Shown in pieces: positions 10,570 to 21,834 of a stretch of DNA of 64,000 nt. How positions within the stretch are numbered: position 1 is the stretch's first letter; every line of letters starts with the position of its first letter. A program made the position numbers and the translations under genes. The stretch is taken from positions 16,616,001 through 16,680,000 of the forward strand of contig JBHGNT010000012.1 in the NCBI GenBank assembly GCA_043228905.1. The letters are read 5' to 3'. Source of the DNA: Azolla caroliniana (Eukaryota > Polypodiophyta). The notes under the pieces are model-generated. The model saw nothing but the letters and a program-made list of their open reading frames with translations, searched no databases and was not told where the DNA came from.

Positions 10570-12030
10570 TAAACTGTTTTTGTGTTGTAAATACAGGTTT
10601 TCCACGGACATTGGCAACAAGCTAATCGACGAGAGGGCTGATGTGGAAAGAAGGAAGAATGTGTAAGAGAAAAGGATGGGGTATGGTGGCGGGGTCATAG
10701 TCGACAATCGTGAGTGGGTGGGGAATTTTTACACTAATTTTTGTTTTTAATACAGGTTTTTCGTCAACAGTGCAAGATGTTAATCGGCAAGAGGGCTGAC
10801 GTGGACTGAATGAAGAATTTCTTGTTTTGTGATAAGGATGAGGGAAGATGGCGGGGGGGTCGAAGCCATCTATCATGAGTGAGGAAACTTTGAGATTAAC
10901 TGTTTTGTTATTGATACAGGTTTTTTCGTGGACATTGGTCATGACAATAATTGGCTAGACGGTTGATGTGGATTGAACGAAGAAATTTTCTGTGTGAAAG
11001 TGATAAGGTTGAGTGAAGATGGTGGGGAGGGTGAAGCCGACTATAACGAGTGGGTGAGAAAATGTTTACACTAATTTTGTGTTGATCAATACAGGATATG
11101 CGTGGACATTGCCACCGTGTTAATTGGTGAGATGGCTGATGTCGACTGTATGAAGAATTTCTGTGTTAAGGATGAGTGAAGATGGTGGGGAGGGTGAAGC
11201 CGACTATAACGAGTGGGTGAGGAAATGTTTACATTAATTTTGTGTTGATCAATACAGGATATGCGTGGACATTGCCACCGTGGTATTTGGTGAGATGGCT
11301 GATGTCGACTGAATGAAGAATTATTGTGTTAAGGATGAGTGAAGATGGTGGGGAGGGTCGAAGCCAATGTGCAGGAGTGGGTGAGGACATGTTTTAACCT
11401 AAGTTTTTGTTGATTATACAGGATATGCGTGGACATTGGAACCAGGTTAATCGGTGAGATGGCTGATGTCGACTAAAGGAAGAAATATTTGTGGTGAGGA
11501 TGAGTGAAGATGGTGGGGAGGGTCGAAGCCAATCATCACGAGTGGCTTGAAGAAGACTACGGCCAAGAAGTAGCAGATTACCTCAATGGCTTGATTGGAG
11601 AGAGCAGTTTTGTATTACCTAAGTGGTACAAAAGGACATTCACAAAGGAAAATTAAAGGCCAAGGAACGGGAACAGCTATTGGACAACCAGGTGATAGTG
11701 AACAACTTTAGTACATGCGGAACCAAATGCAAACATGGAGTTTTTAGACTACTAGCCATGATTACCACCAACATATGTATTCACTTGGACCGCAGGAATT
11801 TGTTTATAGGTTGAATATGGGTATACTAAAGAGCTTCAGTATATGTGGAATCACATTCAGCCAATGTTGGCTGCAACATGATGTTTTTTAGAGGCCATAA
11901 CAAATGCCATCTTTATTTGGTCCCTTTTTTTACGATATATACTTATGGAGTGGAAACTATTATGTACAATTTGTAGATTGCCTTTGGCATTGTTAATTTT
12001 AATACCAATGGAGCATATTTTTTATGAAAA
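10570..12030. mobile_element. Unclassified insertion with 14-base target duplication
   Basis: The sequence aatatcccgtggtg occurs on both sides (10556-10569 and 12031-12044) and only once in the intact 3' LTR, so this is an insertion. I see no terminal inverted repeat. A 14-base duplication and the A-rich right end (tatgaaaa) fit target-primed retroposition better than a Gypsy or MULE insertion. The left two thirds is a tandem array. The right third contains an open stretch, about 11500-11650, reading HEWLEEDYGQEVADYLNGL, which I do not recognise. It may be captured gene sequence. Confidence 0.7.
10592..11550. repeat. About six tandem units of 159-175 bases
   Basis: Each unit begins tacagg, continues with a gtggacattgg block and a ggctgatgt block, then gatggtggggagggt, then a pyrimidine-rich stretch leading to the next tacag. 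Unit starts are 10592, 10751, 10915, 11090, 11253 and 11417. The layout resembles repeated acceptor-exon-intron modules. Confidence 0.8.
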
Positions 12031-12475
12031 AATATCCCGTGGTGAAAATTTAACGTAGTATTCTATACACGTGGATAAGTGTGAGGGTTAAACTAGAGTG
12101 TGAAGAAGGCCCGAGGATTACTTTTAATCTTCGGGATTGAGACAACCCATTAGGCCAAGTGTGAACTTGCCTAGGGGCCGTGGGTATCACTATAAATAAG
12201 AGGCCTAACTACCCTCATTTCATCATCTTTTGACTACGTTGAGACTTTGTTCTTGTGGTGGGTCAACTCTTGTGGCGAGCGCGCCAGCACCAAGTATGAC
12301 TCAATGCCACGGTGGTGGTATGGGACGCCGATCGAGGCTTAAGTCCGTCTCAATCTCTTCGCTCAGGGGTGGTCGGGTGGATTGGCACCCTTCTTTCTGT
12401 CTCTCATTTCTATCTATCTATCTATCATTCTTTTCTCCTTATCATACGCTTACATTAGATCATATCTCTAATCGT

Positions 12476-12487
12476 TGGTTTCAGAGC
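12476..12487 (+). promoter_or_regulatory. G2 primer-binding site (initiator-Met type)
   Basis: tggtttcagagc lies just after the LTR and matches the usual plant tggtatcagagc with one change. Confidence 0.7.
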
Positions 12488-12705
12488 TCATGTTCTAATG
12501 TTTCTTTTGTTGTCTTTTGTAGATTCTTGATTGATGCTCATCGATCGATGTGCAGTCGGAACTTCAGTAATATTTCTTGATTTTTTTTCTATTTTTTCTT
12601 CTCCCTTCTAATCATGTATATGGTCATATGTATTTTTTTTTTCATTAATTCAATGATGTTGTAGTGGTGTATAATTGGTTATATAAAACGTTTACATATG
12701 TGCAC

Positions 12706-12950
12706 AAGGTCAATACCTCATTTGACATATATTTAATATGTGATTAGTGTCGTATGCGTATGAGGTTAATACCTCAATTACGTATTACGTTCACAAACAC
12801 ATGTTACGTTTGTGCATGAGGTCAATACCTCGATTTCTATGTAAATGATATGCGTTCGGTGTCGTATGCATAAGAGGTCAATACCTCAATTGCGTATTAC
12901 AATTAACCCTTATTTTTGGATGTTTCGTGTGCGTAGAGGCTATATGCCTC
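12706..12950 (+). repeat. 56-base-period array of small palindromes
   Basis: Five motifs of the form gaggt-caat-acctc (or gaggc-tatat-gcctc) start at 12706, 12762, 12818, 12874 and 12936. The first four are exactly 56 bases apart. Sequence between them alternates, so the true unit is about 112 bases. Confidence 0.85.
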
Positions 12951-13640
12951 GATTACATGTCTCGATTTCATCATATGTTGGCTATTTGATGTTATGATTT
13001 TTTTAAATATATGCCTATGTGGTCACGTGTATACGTATTTGATTGTATATATGTGATAAATAAACATATGTGTATATTTGATATTACGTGATTTCAATAT
13101 CGAATGTTTTCCTTTTCGGGGAAAGGATTTTGGTGGCCGTCCTCACATTTTTGTGAGAATGGCGTTGTCACCATCCCTTTTTCAACAAATTTTTATTGTT
13201 GACATCCCCATTGGTGATTTCAATTTCGTTACGTAATGAAACAATCTTAGCCACAATGGTGTTGAGAACATAGGGGTTGACCCACTTGATGTGAGGTCGC
13301 TCTTATGACACACATATCCAACATTCGTCCCTCATTACATGGATATGATGCCACCATGAGATCATTCTTACAAAAGACATTCGTAATGACGTAACCATGT
13401 GATGGGCCACGTGGGCCTACTACGAAAACAGGACTCATTTGGCTTGACCATTAGGTTGCACTTTGGCGTATGCCATCGTAATTACGAGACTTGAGGTTAG
13501 GTAACGTACCAACAAAGTTTGTGGTAAACGAGGGGGAAATAAGGACTCTTGACATATATGTTTCTTTTAAGAAAACATATATAGGCAAATGCCTCGCATA
13601 TCTCTTATAAGCATTAAATATTAAACATTCAAGAAGAGCA

Positions 13641-13711
13641 ACCTACTTGGTTGGCTCAAGTGTTTAATGCATTTGTTCTTGAGGTCTCAAGTTCAAATAC
13701 ATGACCAAGAC
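13641..13711 (+). repeat. tRNA-like (SINE-head-like) module
   Basis: A box A-like ttggttggctcaagtg is followed about 40 bases later by a box B-like ctcaagttcaaatac. No cloverleaf with paired acceptor stem is seen, so this is a tRNA-derived relic, not a tRNA gene. Confidence 0.45.
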
Positions 13712-14117
13712 TATACAACATCGTTCATATATATAATGCACTTCGGGGTCCTCGTAATAGGACTTAAAGAGCCGAAACCACATATGTGGGCACCGAATAA
13801 TAGTTTATTGTTAACATTTCTTTTGTGTATAAACTATTCATGACACGAACATACATGGTTGAGCCTCGGGGAGCCACCATGAAAAAATAGATATAGAGAT
13901 CAGGGAAAGGCATTAATTTGTCACCCCCATGGTTTTTAAAACACCTTTGTGTTACCATAGTATCCCGATCTTCAACCTCTGTCATACATCTAGAGGGGTA
14001 TTGGCATGAGATCATGATATCGATTAATGTTTGCCCATGATATGTTTACATCACGACATGATGTTATGAGTATTTGTTTGACCTTATCCTATTTCTTTGC
14101 CAGAAATAATCATTTAA

Positions 14118-14764
14118 TGGCTCAAAATAACAACCCGATGTCATCTACTCAAGTGGAAGGAACTCAAGGAAATCCTCTTGGACAAATGTCCATTGAGATG
14201 TATTTTTCACAAATAAGTCAATACCTTAGTTTCACCGCTCAATAGGTGACCGAACTTCGGCAATCTCAAAGTGCTCTCGCGGCACGTGTCATTAGTTTAC
14301 AACGCGAGACTAATAGACCTGATGAGCGACAGGGTGAACCATCGTTTGTTAAGCTATTTATGGGAGAAAAAAAGGAAAGAGCCGAAGAAGCAATCTGCAC
14401 GTGGCTGGGGCAATGGGAGTCTCATTTTGAGCTCTATCCCACGCCAGATAGTATGAAGATTGCATATGTCCGCTGAGAATTGGGGGGTAAGGCCGCCTCC
14501 TGGTGGTGTGGGATCCGAACTTTGGGGAAATTGCTCGATACCTGGACAAATTTTGTCACAGTTTTTAAGGGTCAATTTCTGCAACCTCCCTCTCGAACCG
14601 AGGCAGCACAAGCTTTAATGAACCTCTCTAGCAGGAAGTTTTCCTCACTAGAAGACTATGTTCACCATGCTAGAACCCAAATCCAAAAATCGGGTCTAGA
14701 AGGGGACAACTAGTTAATAGCTTGTTTTGTCAATGGCATCCCCAATTCGGACTATCGCTAGATA
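14118..14764 (+). pseudogene. G2 gag, degraded
   Basis: An ATG at 14118 begins a Gln/Asn-rich start. A coiled stretch follows, then a capsid-like domain with WLGQWESHFELYP and GGKAASWWCGIRTLG, and FKGQFLQPPS then FSSLEDYVHHART. Stops interrupt near 14243, 14474 and 14711, all in one frame, so a single gag has been broken by point changes. Confidence 0.65.
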
Positions 14765-15628
14765 GTGCACCATAAGGATCCAAAATCCTTCGAAGAGGCC
14801 GTTGAAATAGTTCTTCGCTATCAATGCACTTCGAAGGACCACAACAAACCCAACAAAGCGCCCGGGACTAAGCAGTCGCAATTCGTTGGGAAACGCAAGA
14901 CACCCAATGAATTCATGGATCACGATTGTAAGCGACAACATCCTTTTTGCGTATTCTTTAAAAAGAAGGGTCATACAAAAGAGCAATGTCGAAAGCTCCA
15001 ACTGAAAGAGCACGACAGCAAAGCTAAAGCTGCAGACCATAAAGGTCAGATTCCTAATGTCCTTCAGGTCTATACACATCATTTAAGTAATTGTCAATGT
15101 TCTTTCCCTCACTATGTATTGGGTCCCAATAATTTACTATGTGCAAATGGGTGTATCAATGGATCTCCCGTACAATTTTTGTTTGATCCGAGAAGCCCAC
15201 ACAACTTTGTGAATGATCGTTTGGTTCAGATATGGGGAATCCAACCCACCGTAAGTGATCACACCTATACGATGCACTTGGCTGATGGAAGAGTACAATA
15301 CATAAACGGGGCGATTCATTCATTAGGAATTTCTATTGATACTTATATAGAGGAAGTAGACTTCCATGTAATGAATCTTTGTACCATTGATGTAGTACTG
15401 GGTTATCCCTGGTTCTATAATAAAAACTCTTCTTTATCTATTGATTGGGTTCATCATTCAATAACTTTTGTGCTGAACGATTGTACTCATTTTATTCAAT
15501 GTGTTAAAAAACAATCCCCCTTGATTGTTTCCTCTCCAACAATATCCGAGTTGTCTTGTTCTACTCTATTTTATTGTGTACTTGATCCGGACATTCACAT
15601 TTATAATATCGATAATGTCTCAGTTTAA
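14765..15628 (+). pseudogene. G2 gag end, zinc knuckle and protease
   Basis: The open 287-codon stretch ends gag with a knuckle-like CVFFKKKGHTKEQC, in which the first CxxC pair has become CVFF. The aspartic protease follows: the active-site D-S/T-G is changed to FDPRSPHNFVND, while the downstream VVLGYPWF (the conserved I-L-G strand) remains. Loss of the catalytic triplet means this protease cannot work. Confidence 0.6.
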
Positions 15629-15639
15629 TTAACATATTT

Positions 15640-16591
15640 TGAACAACAACAACTTGATGAAATCTTAAATGATTTTTGTGATGTTTTTCCGAGTGAACTA
15701 CCATATGGGTTACCTCCTAAACGTAATATAGACCATCGTATAGATATTGTACCTATCATTGCACCAATAAGTATACCTCCTTATCGCTTAAGTCGATCTG
15801 AAGAGGATGAGGTATTTACGAATGGGTTATATACGTTATAGTAAATCTCCATGGGGTGCACCAATTCTCTTGGTTAAAAAGAAAGAGGGCACATGGCGTA
15901 TGTGTATTAATTACCAACACTTGAATAAAGTGACAATCAAGAATTCGTATCCATTGCCCCGAGCTAATGATCTAATTTATCGTCTCTAGGGAGCTTGGTA
16001 TTTTACGAAACTTGATCTCCGTACTGGCTACCATCAAATTCGTATAAGTGAGGACAATGTTCCTAAAATGGCATTTCGTACGCGCTATGGCCATTATGAG
16101 TTTTTGGTTATGCCTTTTGGTTTGACCAATGCTTCGGCTACATTTCAACAAGAAATGAATGACATTTTTCGAGAATAACTTGGAAAATTTGTGTTATTTT
16201 TTTGGATGATATTTTAGTTTATAACCGTACATTACAAGAACATGCTAAACATATCCGCTTTGTTTTACAAACATTGCGTGACAAACAGTTTTATGTGAAG
16301 ATCTCAAAATGTGAGTTCTTCAAGAAATCAATTACTTATCTTGGACATCTCATAACCAAACGAGGAGTTGAAATTGATCCTTCTCGCATCAAGACTCCTT
16401 CACTTCTTTTACTCGATCCTTCAAAACCTTTTGAGGTTGAAACCAATGCAAGCGATTATGCTATAGGTGCTGATCTCATCCAGGACATTGATTTTTCCAT
16501 ACAATATCGTAAACGTTCTATGAACATTGTTGTTGATGCACTAAGTCGCATCCGTGAAGTTAACATGCTTAGCTTCACTGAAATAACATAA
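15640..16591 (+). pseudogene. G2 reverse transcriptase and RNase H remnant
   Basis: The RT blocks are all recognisable: [51 protein letters not shown] and the catalytic MDDILVY at about 16202. Frames change near 15800 and stops occur at about 15987 and 16176. RNase H keeps FEVETNASDYAIGADL, then jumps to the distal DALSRI motif, so most of that domain is deleted. Confidence 0.75.
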
Positions 16592-17620
16592 GATCTTTAT
16601 GATCACCTTCGAGGAAAGTATCCTGATGACAGTTATTTTGTGAAATATTGGGCAAGAGTTGAGTCTAGAACAAACACCACGACATCCTCGAAGGAATACT
16701 TCCACATTGCTAACGGTCTACTCTACCATAATGGGAAGGTCTGTGTTCCAGATTTGCTTGAGGTCAAAAAGAGAATTCTTTTTGAATGCCATGATGCACC
16801 CTGGAATACATCGTACACTTGTTCTAATCTCCACTCAATTCTATTGGCCTAAGATGCACCCTGGCATACATAGCTATGTGACTAAATGTCACGAATGTCA
16901 AGTTAACAAAGCCGAGCGACTTAAAGCCGCAGAACTTTTACATCCCTTGGATATTCCCAATAATAAGTGGGAAAGTATATCCATGTATTTTATTGTTAGC
17001 CTTCCTCGCACCCAAAAAGGGCATGAGGCCATATGGGTTGTGGTTGATAGACTAACTAAAATGGCCAAATTTATTGCTACTAAAACCTCGGTAACAATTC
17101 CATTTTGGCTTACCAATTTGTTGATGAGTAATTTCGTTTTTATGGGTTACCGATGGATATCATGAGTGATTGAGATCCAAAATTTAGTAGCGACTTCTGG
17201 ACGCAAGTCTTTAAAAAGTTAGAAACTACGTTGAGCATGAGCTCCACGGATCATCCTCAATTTGATGGATAGACAGAACGAGTAAATCAAATTATTGAGG
17301 ACATGCTTCAAGCATACGTTGGTGCAAAACCAACAAAATGGGAACATTATCTCCCAATTTTGGAGTTTGCTTATAACAGCTCCAAGCATACGTCGACGAG
17401 ATATTTTCCTTTTATGTTGATGTATGTTTTTCAGCCACGAGCCCCGATTGATGTTAATATGCATCATGATGAGTTGCGAAGTACGCAAAACTTTCTTCGG
17501 GATATGCAAGATATGTTGCATATTGCACGAGATAATATAAAAACAACTCAAGATAGAGCGCATTTTTATGCCGATCATCATAGGCAACCTCGTGTATTCA
17601 ACCCTGGATAGAAGGTATTT
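16592..17620 (+). pseudogene. G2 integrase, degraded
   Basis: The zinc-binding part is present (HPGIH with YVTKCHECQ). The first catalytic Asp is lost: ISMYFIVSLP stands where MDFIVGLP is usual. The second is in SD followed by a stop and DPKF near 17168, and the Glu region follows near 17275. A short phrase (gatgcaccctggaatacat, gatgcaccctggcataca) is duplicated near 16793 and 16854, adding to the disruption. Confidence 0.65.
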
Positions 17621-17647
17621 TTACGTGTACCTCACAATTCTAAGACA

Positions 17648-18025
17648 TTGTCTAAGGGTAAGTGCGCTAAGCTAGCCCCACGGTTTTGTGGACATTTTAC
17701 AGTCCTTCAATGCATTGGGTCATCAGCCTATCGTCTCGCTCTTCCCGATGGTGTTGGAATTCATCCAGTTTTTCATGTGAGTCGTCTAAAAGAACTTCTA
17801 GGTTCTTGCTACAATACACTTACAATTGAAACTCTGGTTACTTCTGAAGAATTATCATCTAAACCACATGTACCAAAAAGAATTCTTGATGTTAAAACAA
17901 AAAAATTACGTACTAAAGAAATCCGAGAAGTTAAAATAAAATGGATGGATAAATCAATAAAAGATGCCACATGGGAACGTGAAAATAGTCTCAGAACTAA
18001 CTTCCCTAACTTTGCATTGCAATAG
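17648..18025 (+). pseudogene. G2 integrase tail with chromodomain-like end
   Basis: It reads KLAPRFCGHFTVLQCIG and VFHVSRLKELL, the GPY/F-like module, then ILDVKTKKLRTKEIREVKIKWM and DATWERE, the chromodomain-like tail. In chromoviruses this tail directs integration to particular chromatin. Confidence 0.7.
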
Positions 18026-18050
18026 TGCAATGTTTTAAAGAGGGGGAGTA

Positions 18051-18513
18051 TGTTATGGGCATGACCATCTAATATCCCGTGGTGAGAATTTAACATAGTA
18101 TTCTATACACGTGGATAAGTGTGAGGGTTAAACGAGAGTGTGAAGAAGGGGAGGATTACTTTTAATCCTCGGGATTGAGACAACCCATTAGGCCAAGTGT
18201 GAACTTGCCTAGGGGCCTTGGGTATTGCTATAAATAAGAGGCCTAGCTACCCTCATTTCATTATCATTTGACTACGTCGAGACTCTATTCTTGTGGTGGG
18301 TCAACTCTTGGAGCGAGTGTCCCAGCACCAGGTACGACTCAATGCGACGACGGTGGTATGGGATGCCGATCGAGGCTCGAGTCCATCTCGATCGCTTTGC
18401 TCGGGGGTGGTTGGGTGGATCGACACCTTTCTTTCCCTCTCTCCTTTCTATCTATCTATCTATATCATTCTTTTCTCCTTGTCATACGGTTATATTAGAT
18501 CATATCTCTAATA
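18051..18513 (+). repeat. G2 3' LTR (463 bases)
   Basis: It begins tgttatgggcatgacc after the purine tract aaagagggggag (18037-18048) and matches the 5' LTR to its end. A tataaataagagg TATA region lies near 18229. It serves as the uninterrupted reference for the insertion in the 5' LTR. Confidence 0.85.
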
Positions 18514-19560
18514 CACACCCACATTCCTCATACGATCAGAGTTCCCAAACAACCCGAAGGAACACCGGTAGATATATGTCAACCTCACTTCGAGAGCGAC
18601 GATACTAGTTTCACTCTCCCTATCTGCATCAACGGCACGACGTGTGACACGATCATTGACATTGGAGCAGGGGTAAGTATAGTCAGTTACGAATGCTGGT
18701 GTAAGTGGGGGAGCCCAAAAATGCTTCCTTCGGACGTCAAACTCCGAATGGCAGATGGGTCCATCCAACGGCCAGAAGGCATGATCCCTGCACAACACTT
18801 CACTGTCCACGGGGTCGAGTTCAATCTCACCTTCGTCATCACAAGATCATCCAATCATGTGGCTTACGAATGCTTAGTAGGGAGACCATTCCTATGTGTA
18901 AGCCACTTGGTGATGGATTTTGGGAACGATACAATCTATATGCGTAAAAACAACAAAACCTTTCGCATCAAAGCATACACACAAAAAGTGCACAAACAAG
19001 AAGGCATCCCTCTCGTGGATGACTAGTCAGAAACCACCAAGGTGAAGACCAACCTCCTAACATATCACCCCACAAAGACAGTTCAAATCTTGGCTAAGGG
19101 TCAACCGTTTCCCCAAACATCCACTAATCCTAGGGCAGAGAATGCGAGAGAAGACCAATCCATAGCTTCCGATGTATCAGAGATGAATTGGGTGCACTCT
19201 CTCGCCACGACCAATGCAATGTACCCCATTGGTACAAAGTGTCGCGACGAGGATGGAGGCACGATCTCGTGTTTTAATGTCACCACTCTCGTACCCCAAC
19301 GAAAACGAGTAGACGTAAAAGACGAAGACCTATCTGAAAGGGACATGCCTCTCAAAGTCGCATCTCAATGACACAAAAAGAAGCTCAAATTACGAGCCGA
19401 AGGACCCTATGTGGTCTCAGAGATTACCAAGACAGGAACGTGTTGAATATGCACGCTCGAAGGACTCGACATCCCAGGATTCATCAATGGGAGCAAGCTC
19501 AAACGTTACTACGGACCCCTCACCCTCAAATCCCTACTCACGGTGTCGTGAAGTATGAAA
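18514..19560 (+). pseudogene. G1 protease joined to a pol C-terminal module
   Basis: The first part carries a retropepsin-like site IIDIGAGVSIVSYE (usual DTGA, here DIGA) and YECLVGRPFLC. After a short linker the frame ends in EGPYVVSEITKTGTC and INGSKLKRYY, the GPY/F-type end of Gypsy integrases. RT, RNase H and the integrase core that should lie between are absent. There are stops near 19024 and 19369. Confidence 0.6.
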
Positions 19561-19714
19561 GCTTCACATTAAAAGTCTACAATCAGATAAATACGTAACT
19601 AAAATAACATTTGATAATGTTTTATATATAAAGATAATATTAACAACACATATGATAATATTATATATATGTAAAGAAAAATAATATATATATATAGATA
19701 AATATATTATATTA

Positions 19715-19790
19715 CACGAACAAGAGAGGACTTGAACCAATAACCCCACCCTATGACTTTCAAATCTTACCATTTACTCTATACTAATAA
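19715..19790 (-). repeat. tRNA-like module
   Basis: On the minus strand a box A-like tagtatagagtaaatgg is followed by a box B-like ggttcaagtcctc. No full cloverleaf is evident. Confidence 0.45.
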
Positions 19791-19867
19791 TATATATAAA
19801 ATAAAGGATTTGTTTCATGATATAAAAACGACGTTACATGTTGTAAATTCAATAATATTTAAGAGAC

Positions 19868-19926
19868 TCAAACCCACAACCTCATATACCAAAGTCAACA
19901 CACCTACCATTAGGCTAGGTTCTTTG
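19868..19926 (-). repeat. tRNA-like module
   Basis: On the minus strand it reads tagcctaatggtagg, then gtgggtttgagtctc, box A and box B order and spacing as in tRNA-derived repeats. Confidence 0.45.
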
Positions 19927-20194
19927 TTTTTAAAACTATATTTTCATGTTTATTCTTATGCCATATATTTTTTCATACATGAAAGCTCAAATGAACGAGA
20001 TGCCTATCATGCATCACATGCATTTCATGCACTACATGCATGACTTGTACCCTCCAATGCATCATATGCATGGGGGCACCTATTTAAATGGTGAAAGAGA
20101 AGATGAAAGGAGAAGAAGTGTGAGATATCAATCAAATATATATTACATAAGAGATACCATAAAATAGAAAAAGAAAGGAAGAAGTTTAACATAC

Positions 20195-20262
20195 AGGTGG
20201 AGCTCTAGCTTGGCGATTGTGGTGGTCAACTCTCAACAAGAGGGAGGCGGTTCGAGCCTTCT
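20195..20262 (+). repeat. tRNA-like module
   Basis: It reads agcttggcgattgtggtgg, then gaggcggttcgagcc, a box A/box B pair typical of tRNA-derived repeats. Confidence 0.45.
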
Positions 20263-20703
20263 CTTCATCAAAATATTGAAGTGAAGATTGTTGTGGCCTA
20301 CTATCAAGAAAGAGAAGAGCGATTATTTTGTGAGACCAAGTTCAAAGGATCAACGGCGCTTACAACCACTTTTGTAACTCTTTCATCAAAAATAAATTAT
20401 AAATCTCTTTTATTCCTTCAAATATCATTCAATATCCTATCTTGTCATATCTTGTTGATCTCTATTTACTTTATCTCTACTCTTTCGTCTCTTCCGTCCA
20501 TAATCCTAGTGATTCCTTCCTCACTTTCACGATATCTTTTGTCTACGCAACGCTATGCTTCTAGGCAAGCCATGCCATGACAACGGCTTGACAACGAGAA
20601 GTGGAAGCCAAACTTAATGAATCGAAAGGCCGAATGGCCCGACTAGAAACCGACCTATGCGCAAACAAAACTGAAAAGACAAGGGGACAACCACCCTACA
20701 ACT

Positions 20704-21039
20704 ATGGCTAAGGCGATCGACTCTAATGACGTGATGACACACCTACCATGCTTCGCTGACGATGTACCTTTAATGGCAGTAATCGACACTGGAGCATCAC
20801 TAACCCTTTTCTCCTTCGAAACATGGGGACATCTAGGGTGCCCGAACCTCGAAGTATGCAACGAAAAATTCCTTGGCGTCGATGGTTCCACATCACTCTG
20901 CCTCGGAACCTTCGTGTGTAGCATCAAGACAAAATACAGTGACCACTCAATTCGAGTTCAGGTCCTCCCACCGAAAGTGTTGTATACCCCGTGCCTCCTC
21001 GGTTTGGATTGGTGTCACATAAGCGAGTGTCTCATGTAG
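20704..21039 (+). pseudogene. Second retropepsin-like domain
   Basis: The 111-codon frame contains MAVIDTGASLTLFSFETW, a canonical aspartic-protease site, and PCLLGLDWCHIS, the conserved Leu-Gly strand. Its active site is intact, unlike that at 18660. It belongs to another Gypsy copy or to a duplicated part of G1. No RT follows. Confidence 0.65.
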
Positions 21040-21078
21040 CCAAGCAAGAACATCGTTTCATTCCAAACTGCAAATGGT

Positions 21079-21834
21079 GTGAGGTCCGAGAAACTCGTTG
21101 CAACAACTCTCGAATCACGCCCCACCGATCTCGACGAACTCCAAAGCACGAAACCACCCAACGAAAAAGAACGCGCACAACCATCGGCCACCCAAGGACA
21201 GAGAAATGCTAACATCGGAACAAGGACATCTACGCCACGCAAATGGGTGAACATCCATGCGACTTTCGCCGAAGGACCACGCCGCGGAGAATGTGCTATT
21301 TGGCGAGTCAGAAAAGCACTCACAAACGCCCAAGGTTGGCACAAAGGGGCCACTAGCTTCTGGGTCCCGAAACGAAGCAGGCTTCCCACCCACGACCATA
21401 CCACGACTGCACAAGACTCTCGACAACTGCACACATCAGCCAAATACCCCACCCAGGTTAAGGCAATAGATCTCGACCAGACTCAACAACTAGGAGCTCG
21501 AATTCCCCATATAACTACCTCACAGACCCCCCCCCCCCCCCCACCCTTTTCCCCCTTGAAAGGACGTCACGGGTCTGGGTCCTTAAAGGCATACAAAGAC
21601 CCTCGAACAACACACATGCCACACCCTCCACCTCAACCCCACCCAAAATCCCCTAAAATTTCCAAACTCTCACGAAATCTTCTGTGGATTCCCGTCCAAC
21701 ACTACCACCTGCACATAAACCTTGACCCACCCCACACCCTGTTAAACCCTCACCATACCTTATGTCACTTCGCTCATCAACTACTCGGCCCGTCTTCTCC
21801 CCCGACCTCTACTACCGTCCCCATTAGACAATAG
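21079..21834 (+). other. 251-codon open frame after the protease, unrecognised
   Basis: The frame is open but of low complexity: Thr/Pro/His-rich with a 16-base C run (21527-21542) giving poly-Pro. I see no RT or integrase motif. It is probably decayed pol or spacer that stayed open through its composition. Confidence 0.25.

Larger units (their letters stand above)
10536..12473 (+). repeat. G2 5' LTR, split by a 1.46 kb insertion
   Basis: The LTR parts are 10536-10569 and 12031-12473. Together they match the 3' LTR 18051-18513 closely, including the tgtgagggttaaac block, the tataaataagagg TATA region and the tctatctatctat tail. The intervening 10570-12030 is foreign. Confidence 0.85.
12488..14117 (+). 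other. G2 untranslated leader, 1.6 kb
   Basis: No coding region is recognised. It holds a 56-base-period array of palindromic motifs (12706-12950) and a tRNA-like module (13641-13711). Confidence 0.5.
10536..18513 (+). mobile_element. G2: chromovirus-type Gypsy element inside G1, degraded
   Basis: The LTRs are 10536-12473 (split by an insertion) and 18051-18513, starting tgtta(c/t)gggcatgacc. The primer site follows the first LTR and a purine tract precedes the second. G1 sequence flanks both sides, with cacac at 10531-10535 and at 18514-18518 as the probable target duplication. Internal order is gag, protease, RT, partial RNase H, integrase and chromodomain-like tail, as in chromoviruses. 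Many stops and lost catalytic residues show an old copy. Confidence 0.8.
19561..20600. other. Non-coding segment with three tRNA-like modules
   Basis: AT-rich and without recognisable coding. tRNA-like modules lie at 19715-19790 (minus), 19868-19926 (minus) and 20195-20262 (plus). A cluster of catgca motifs at 20009-20073 is followed by a tatttaaat box at 20081. It may be an insertion into G1 or the leader of a further element. Confidence 0.45.

Noticed and set aside
12706-12950. CRISPR-like array (short palindromic repeats at fixed spacing)
   Set aside because: The spacers are themselves repeated every 112 bases, there are no cas genes, and the context is a plant retrotransposon leader.
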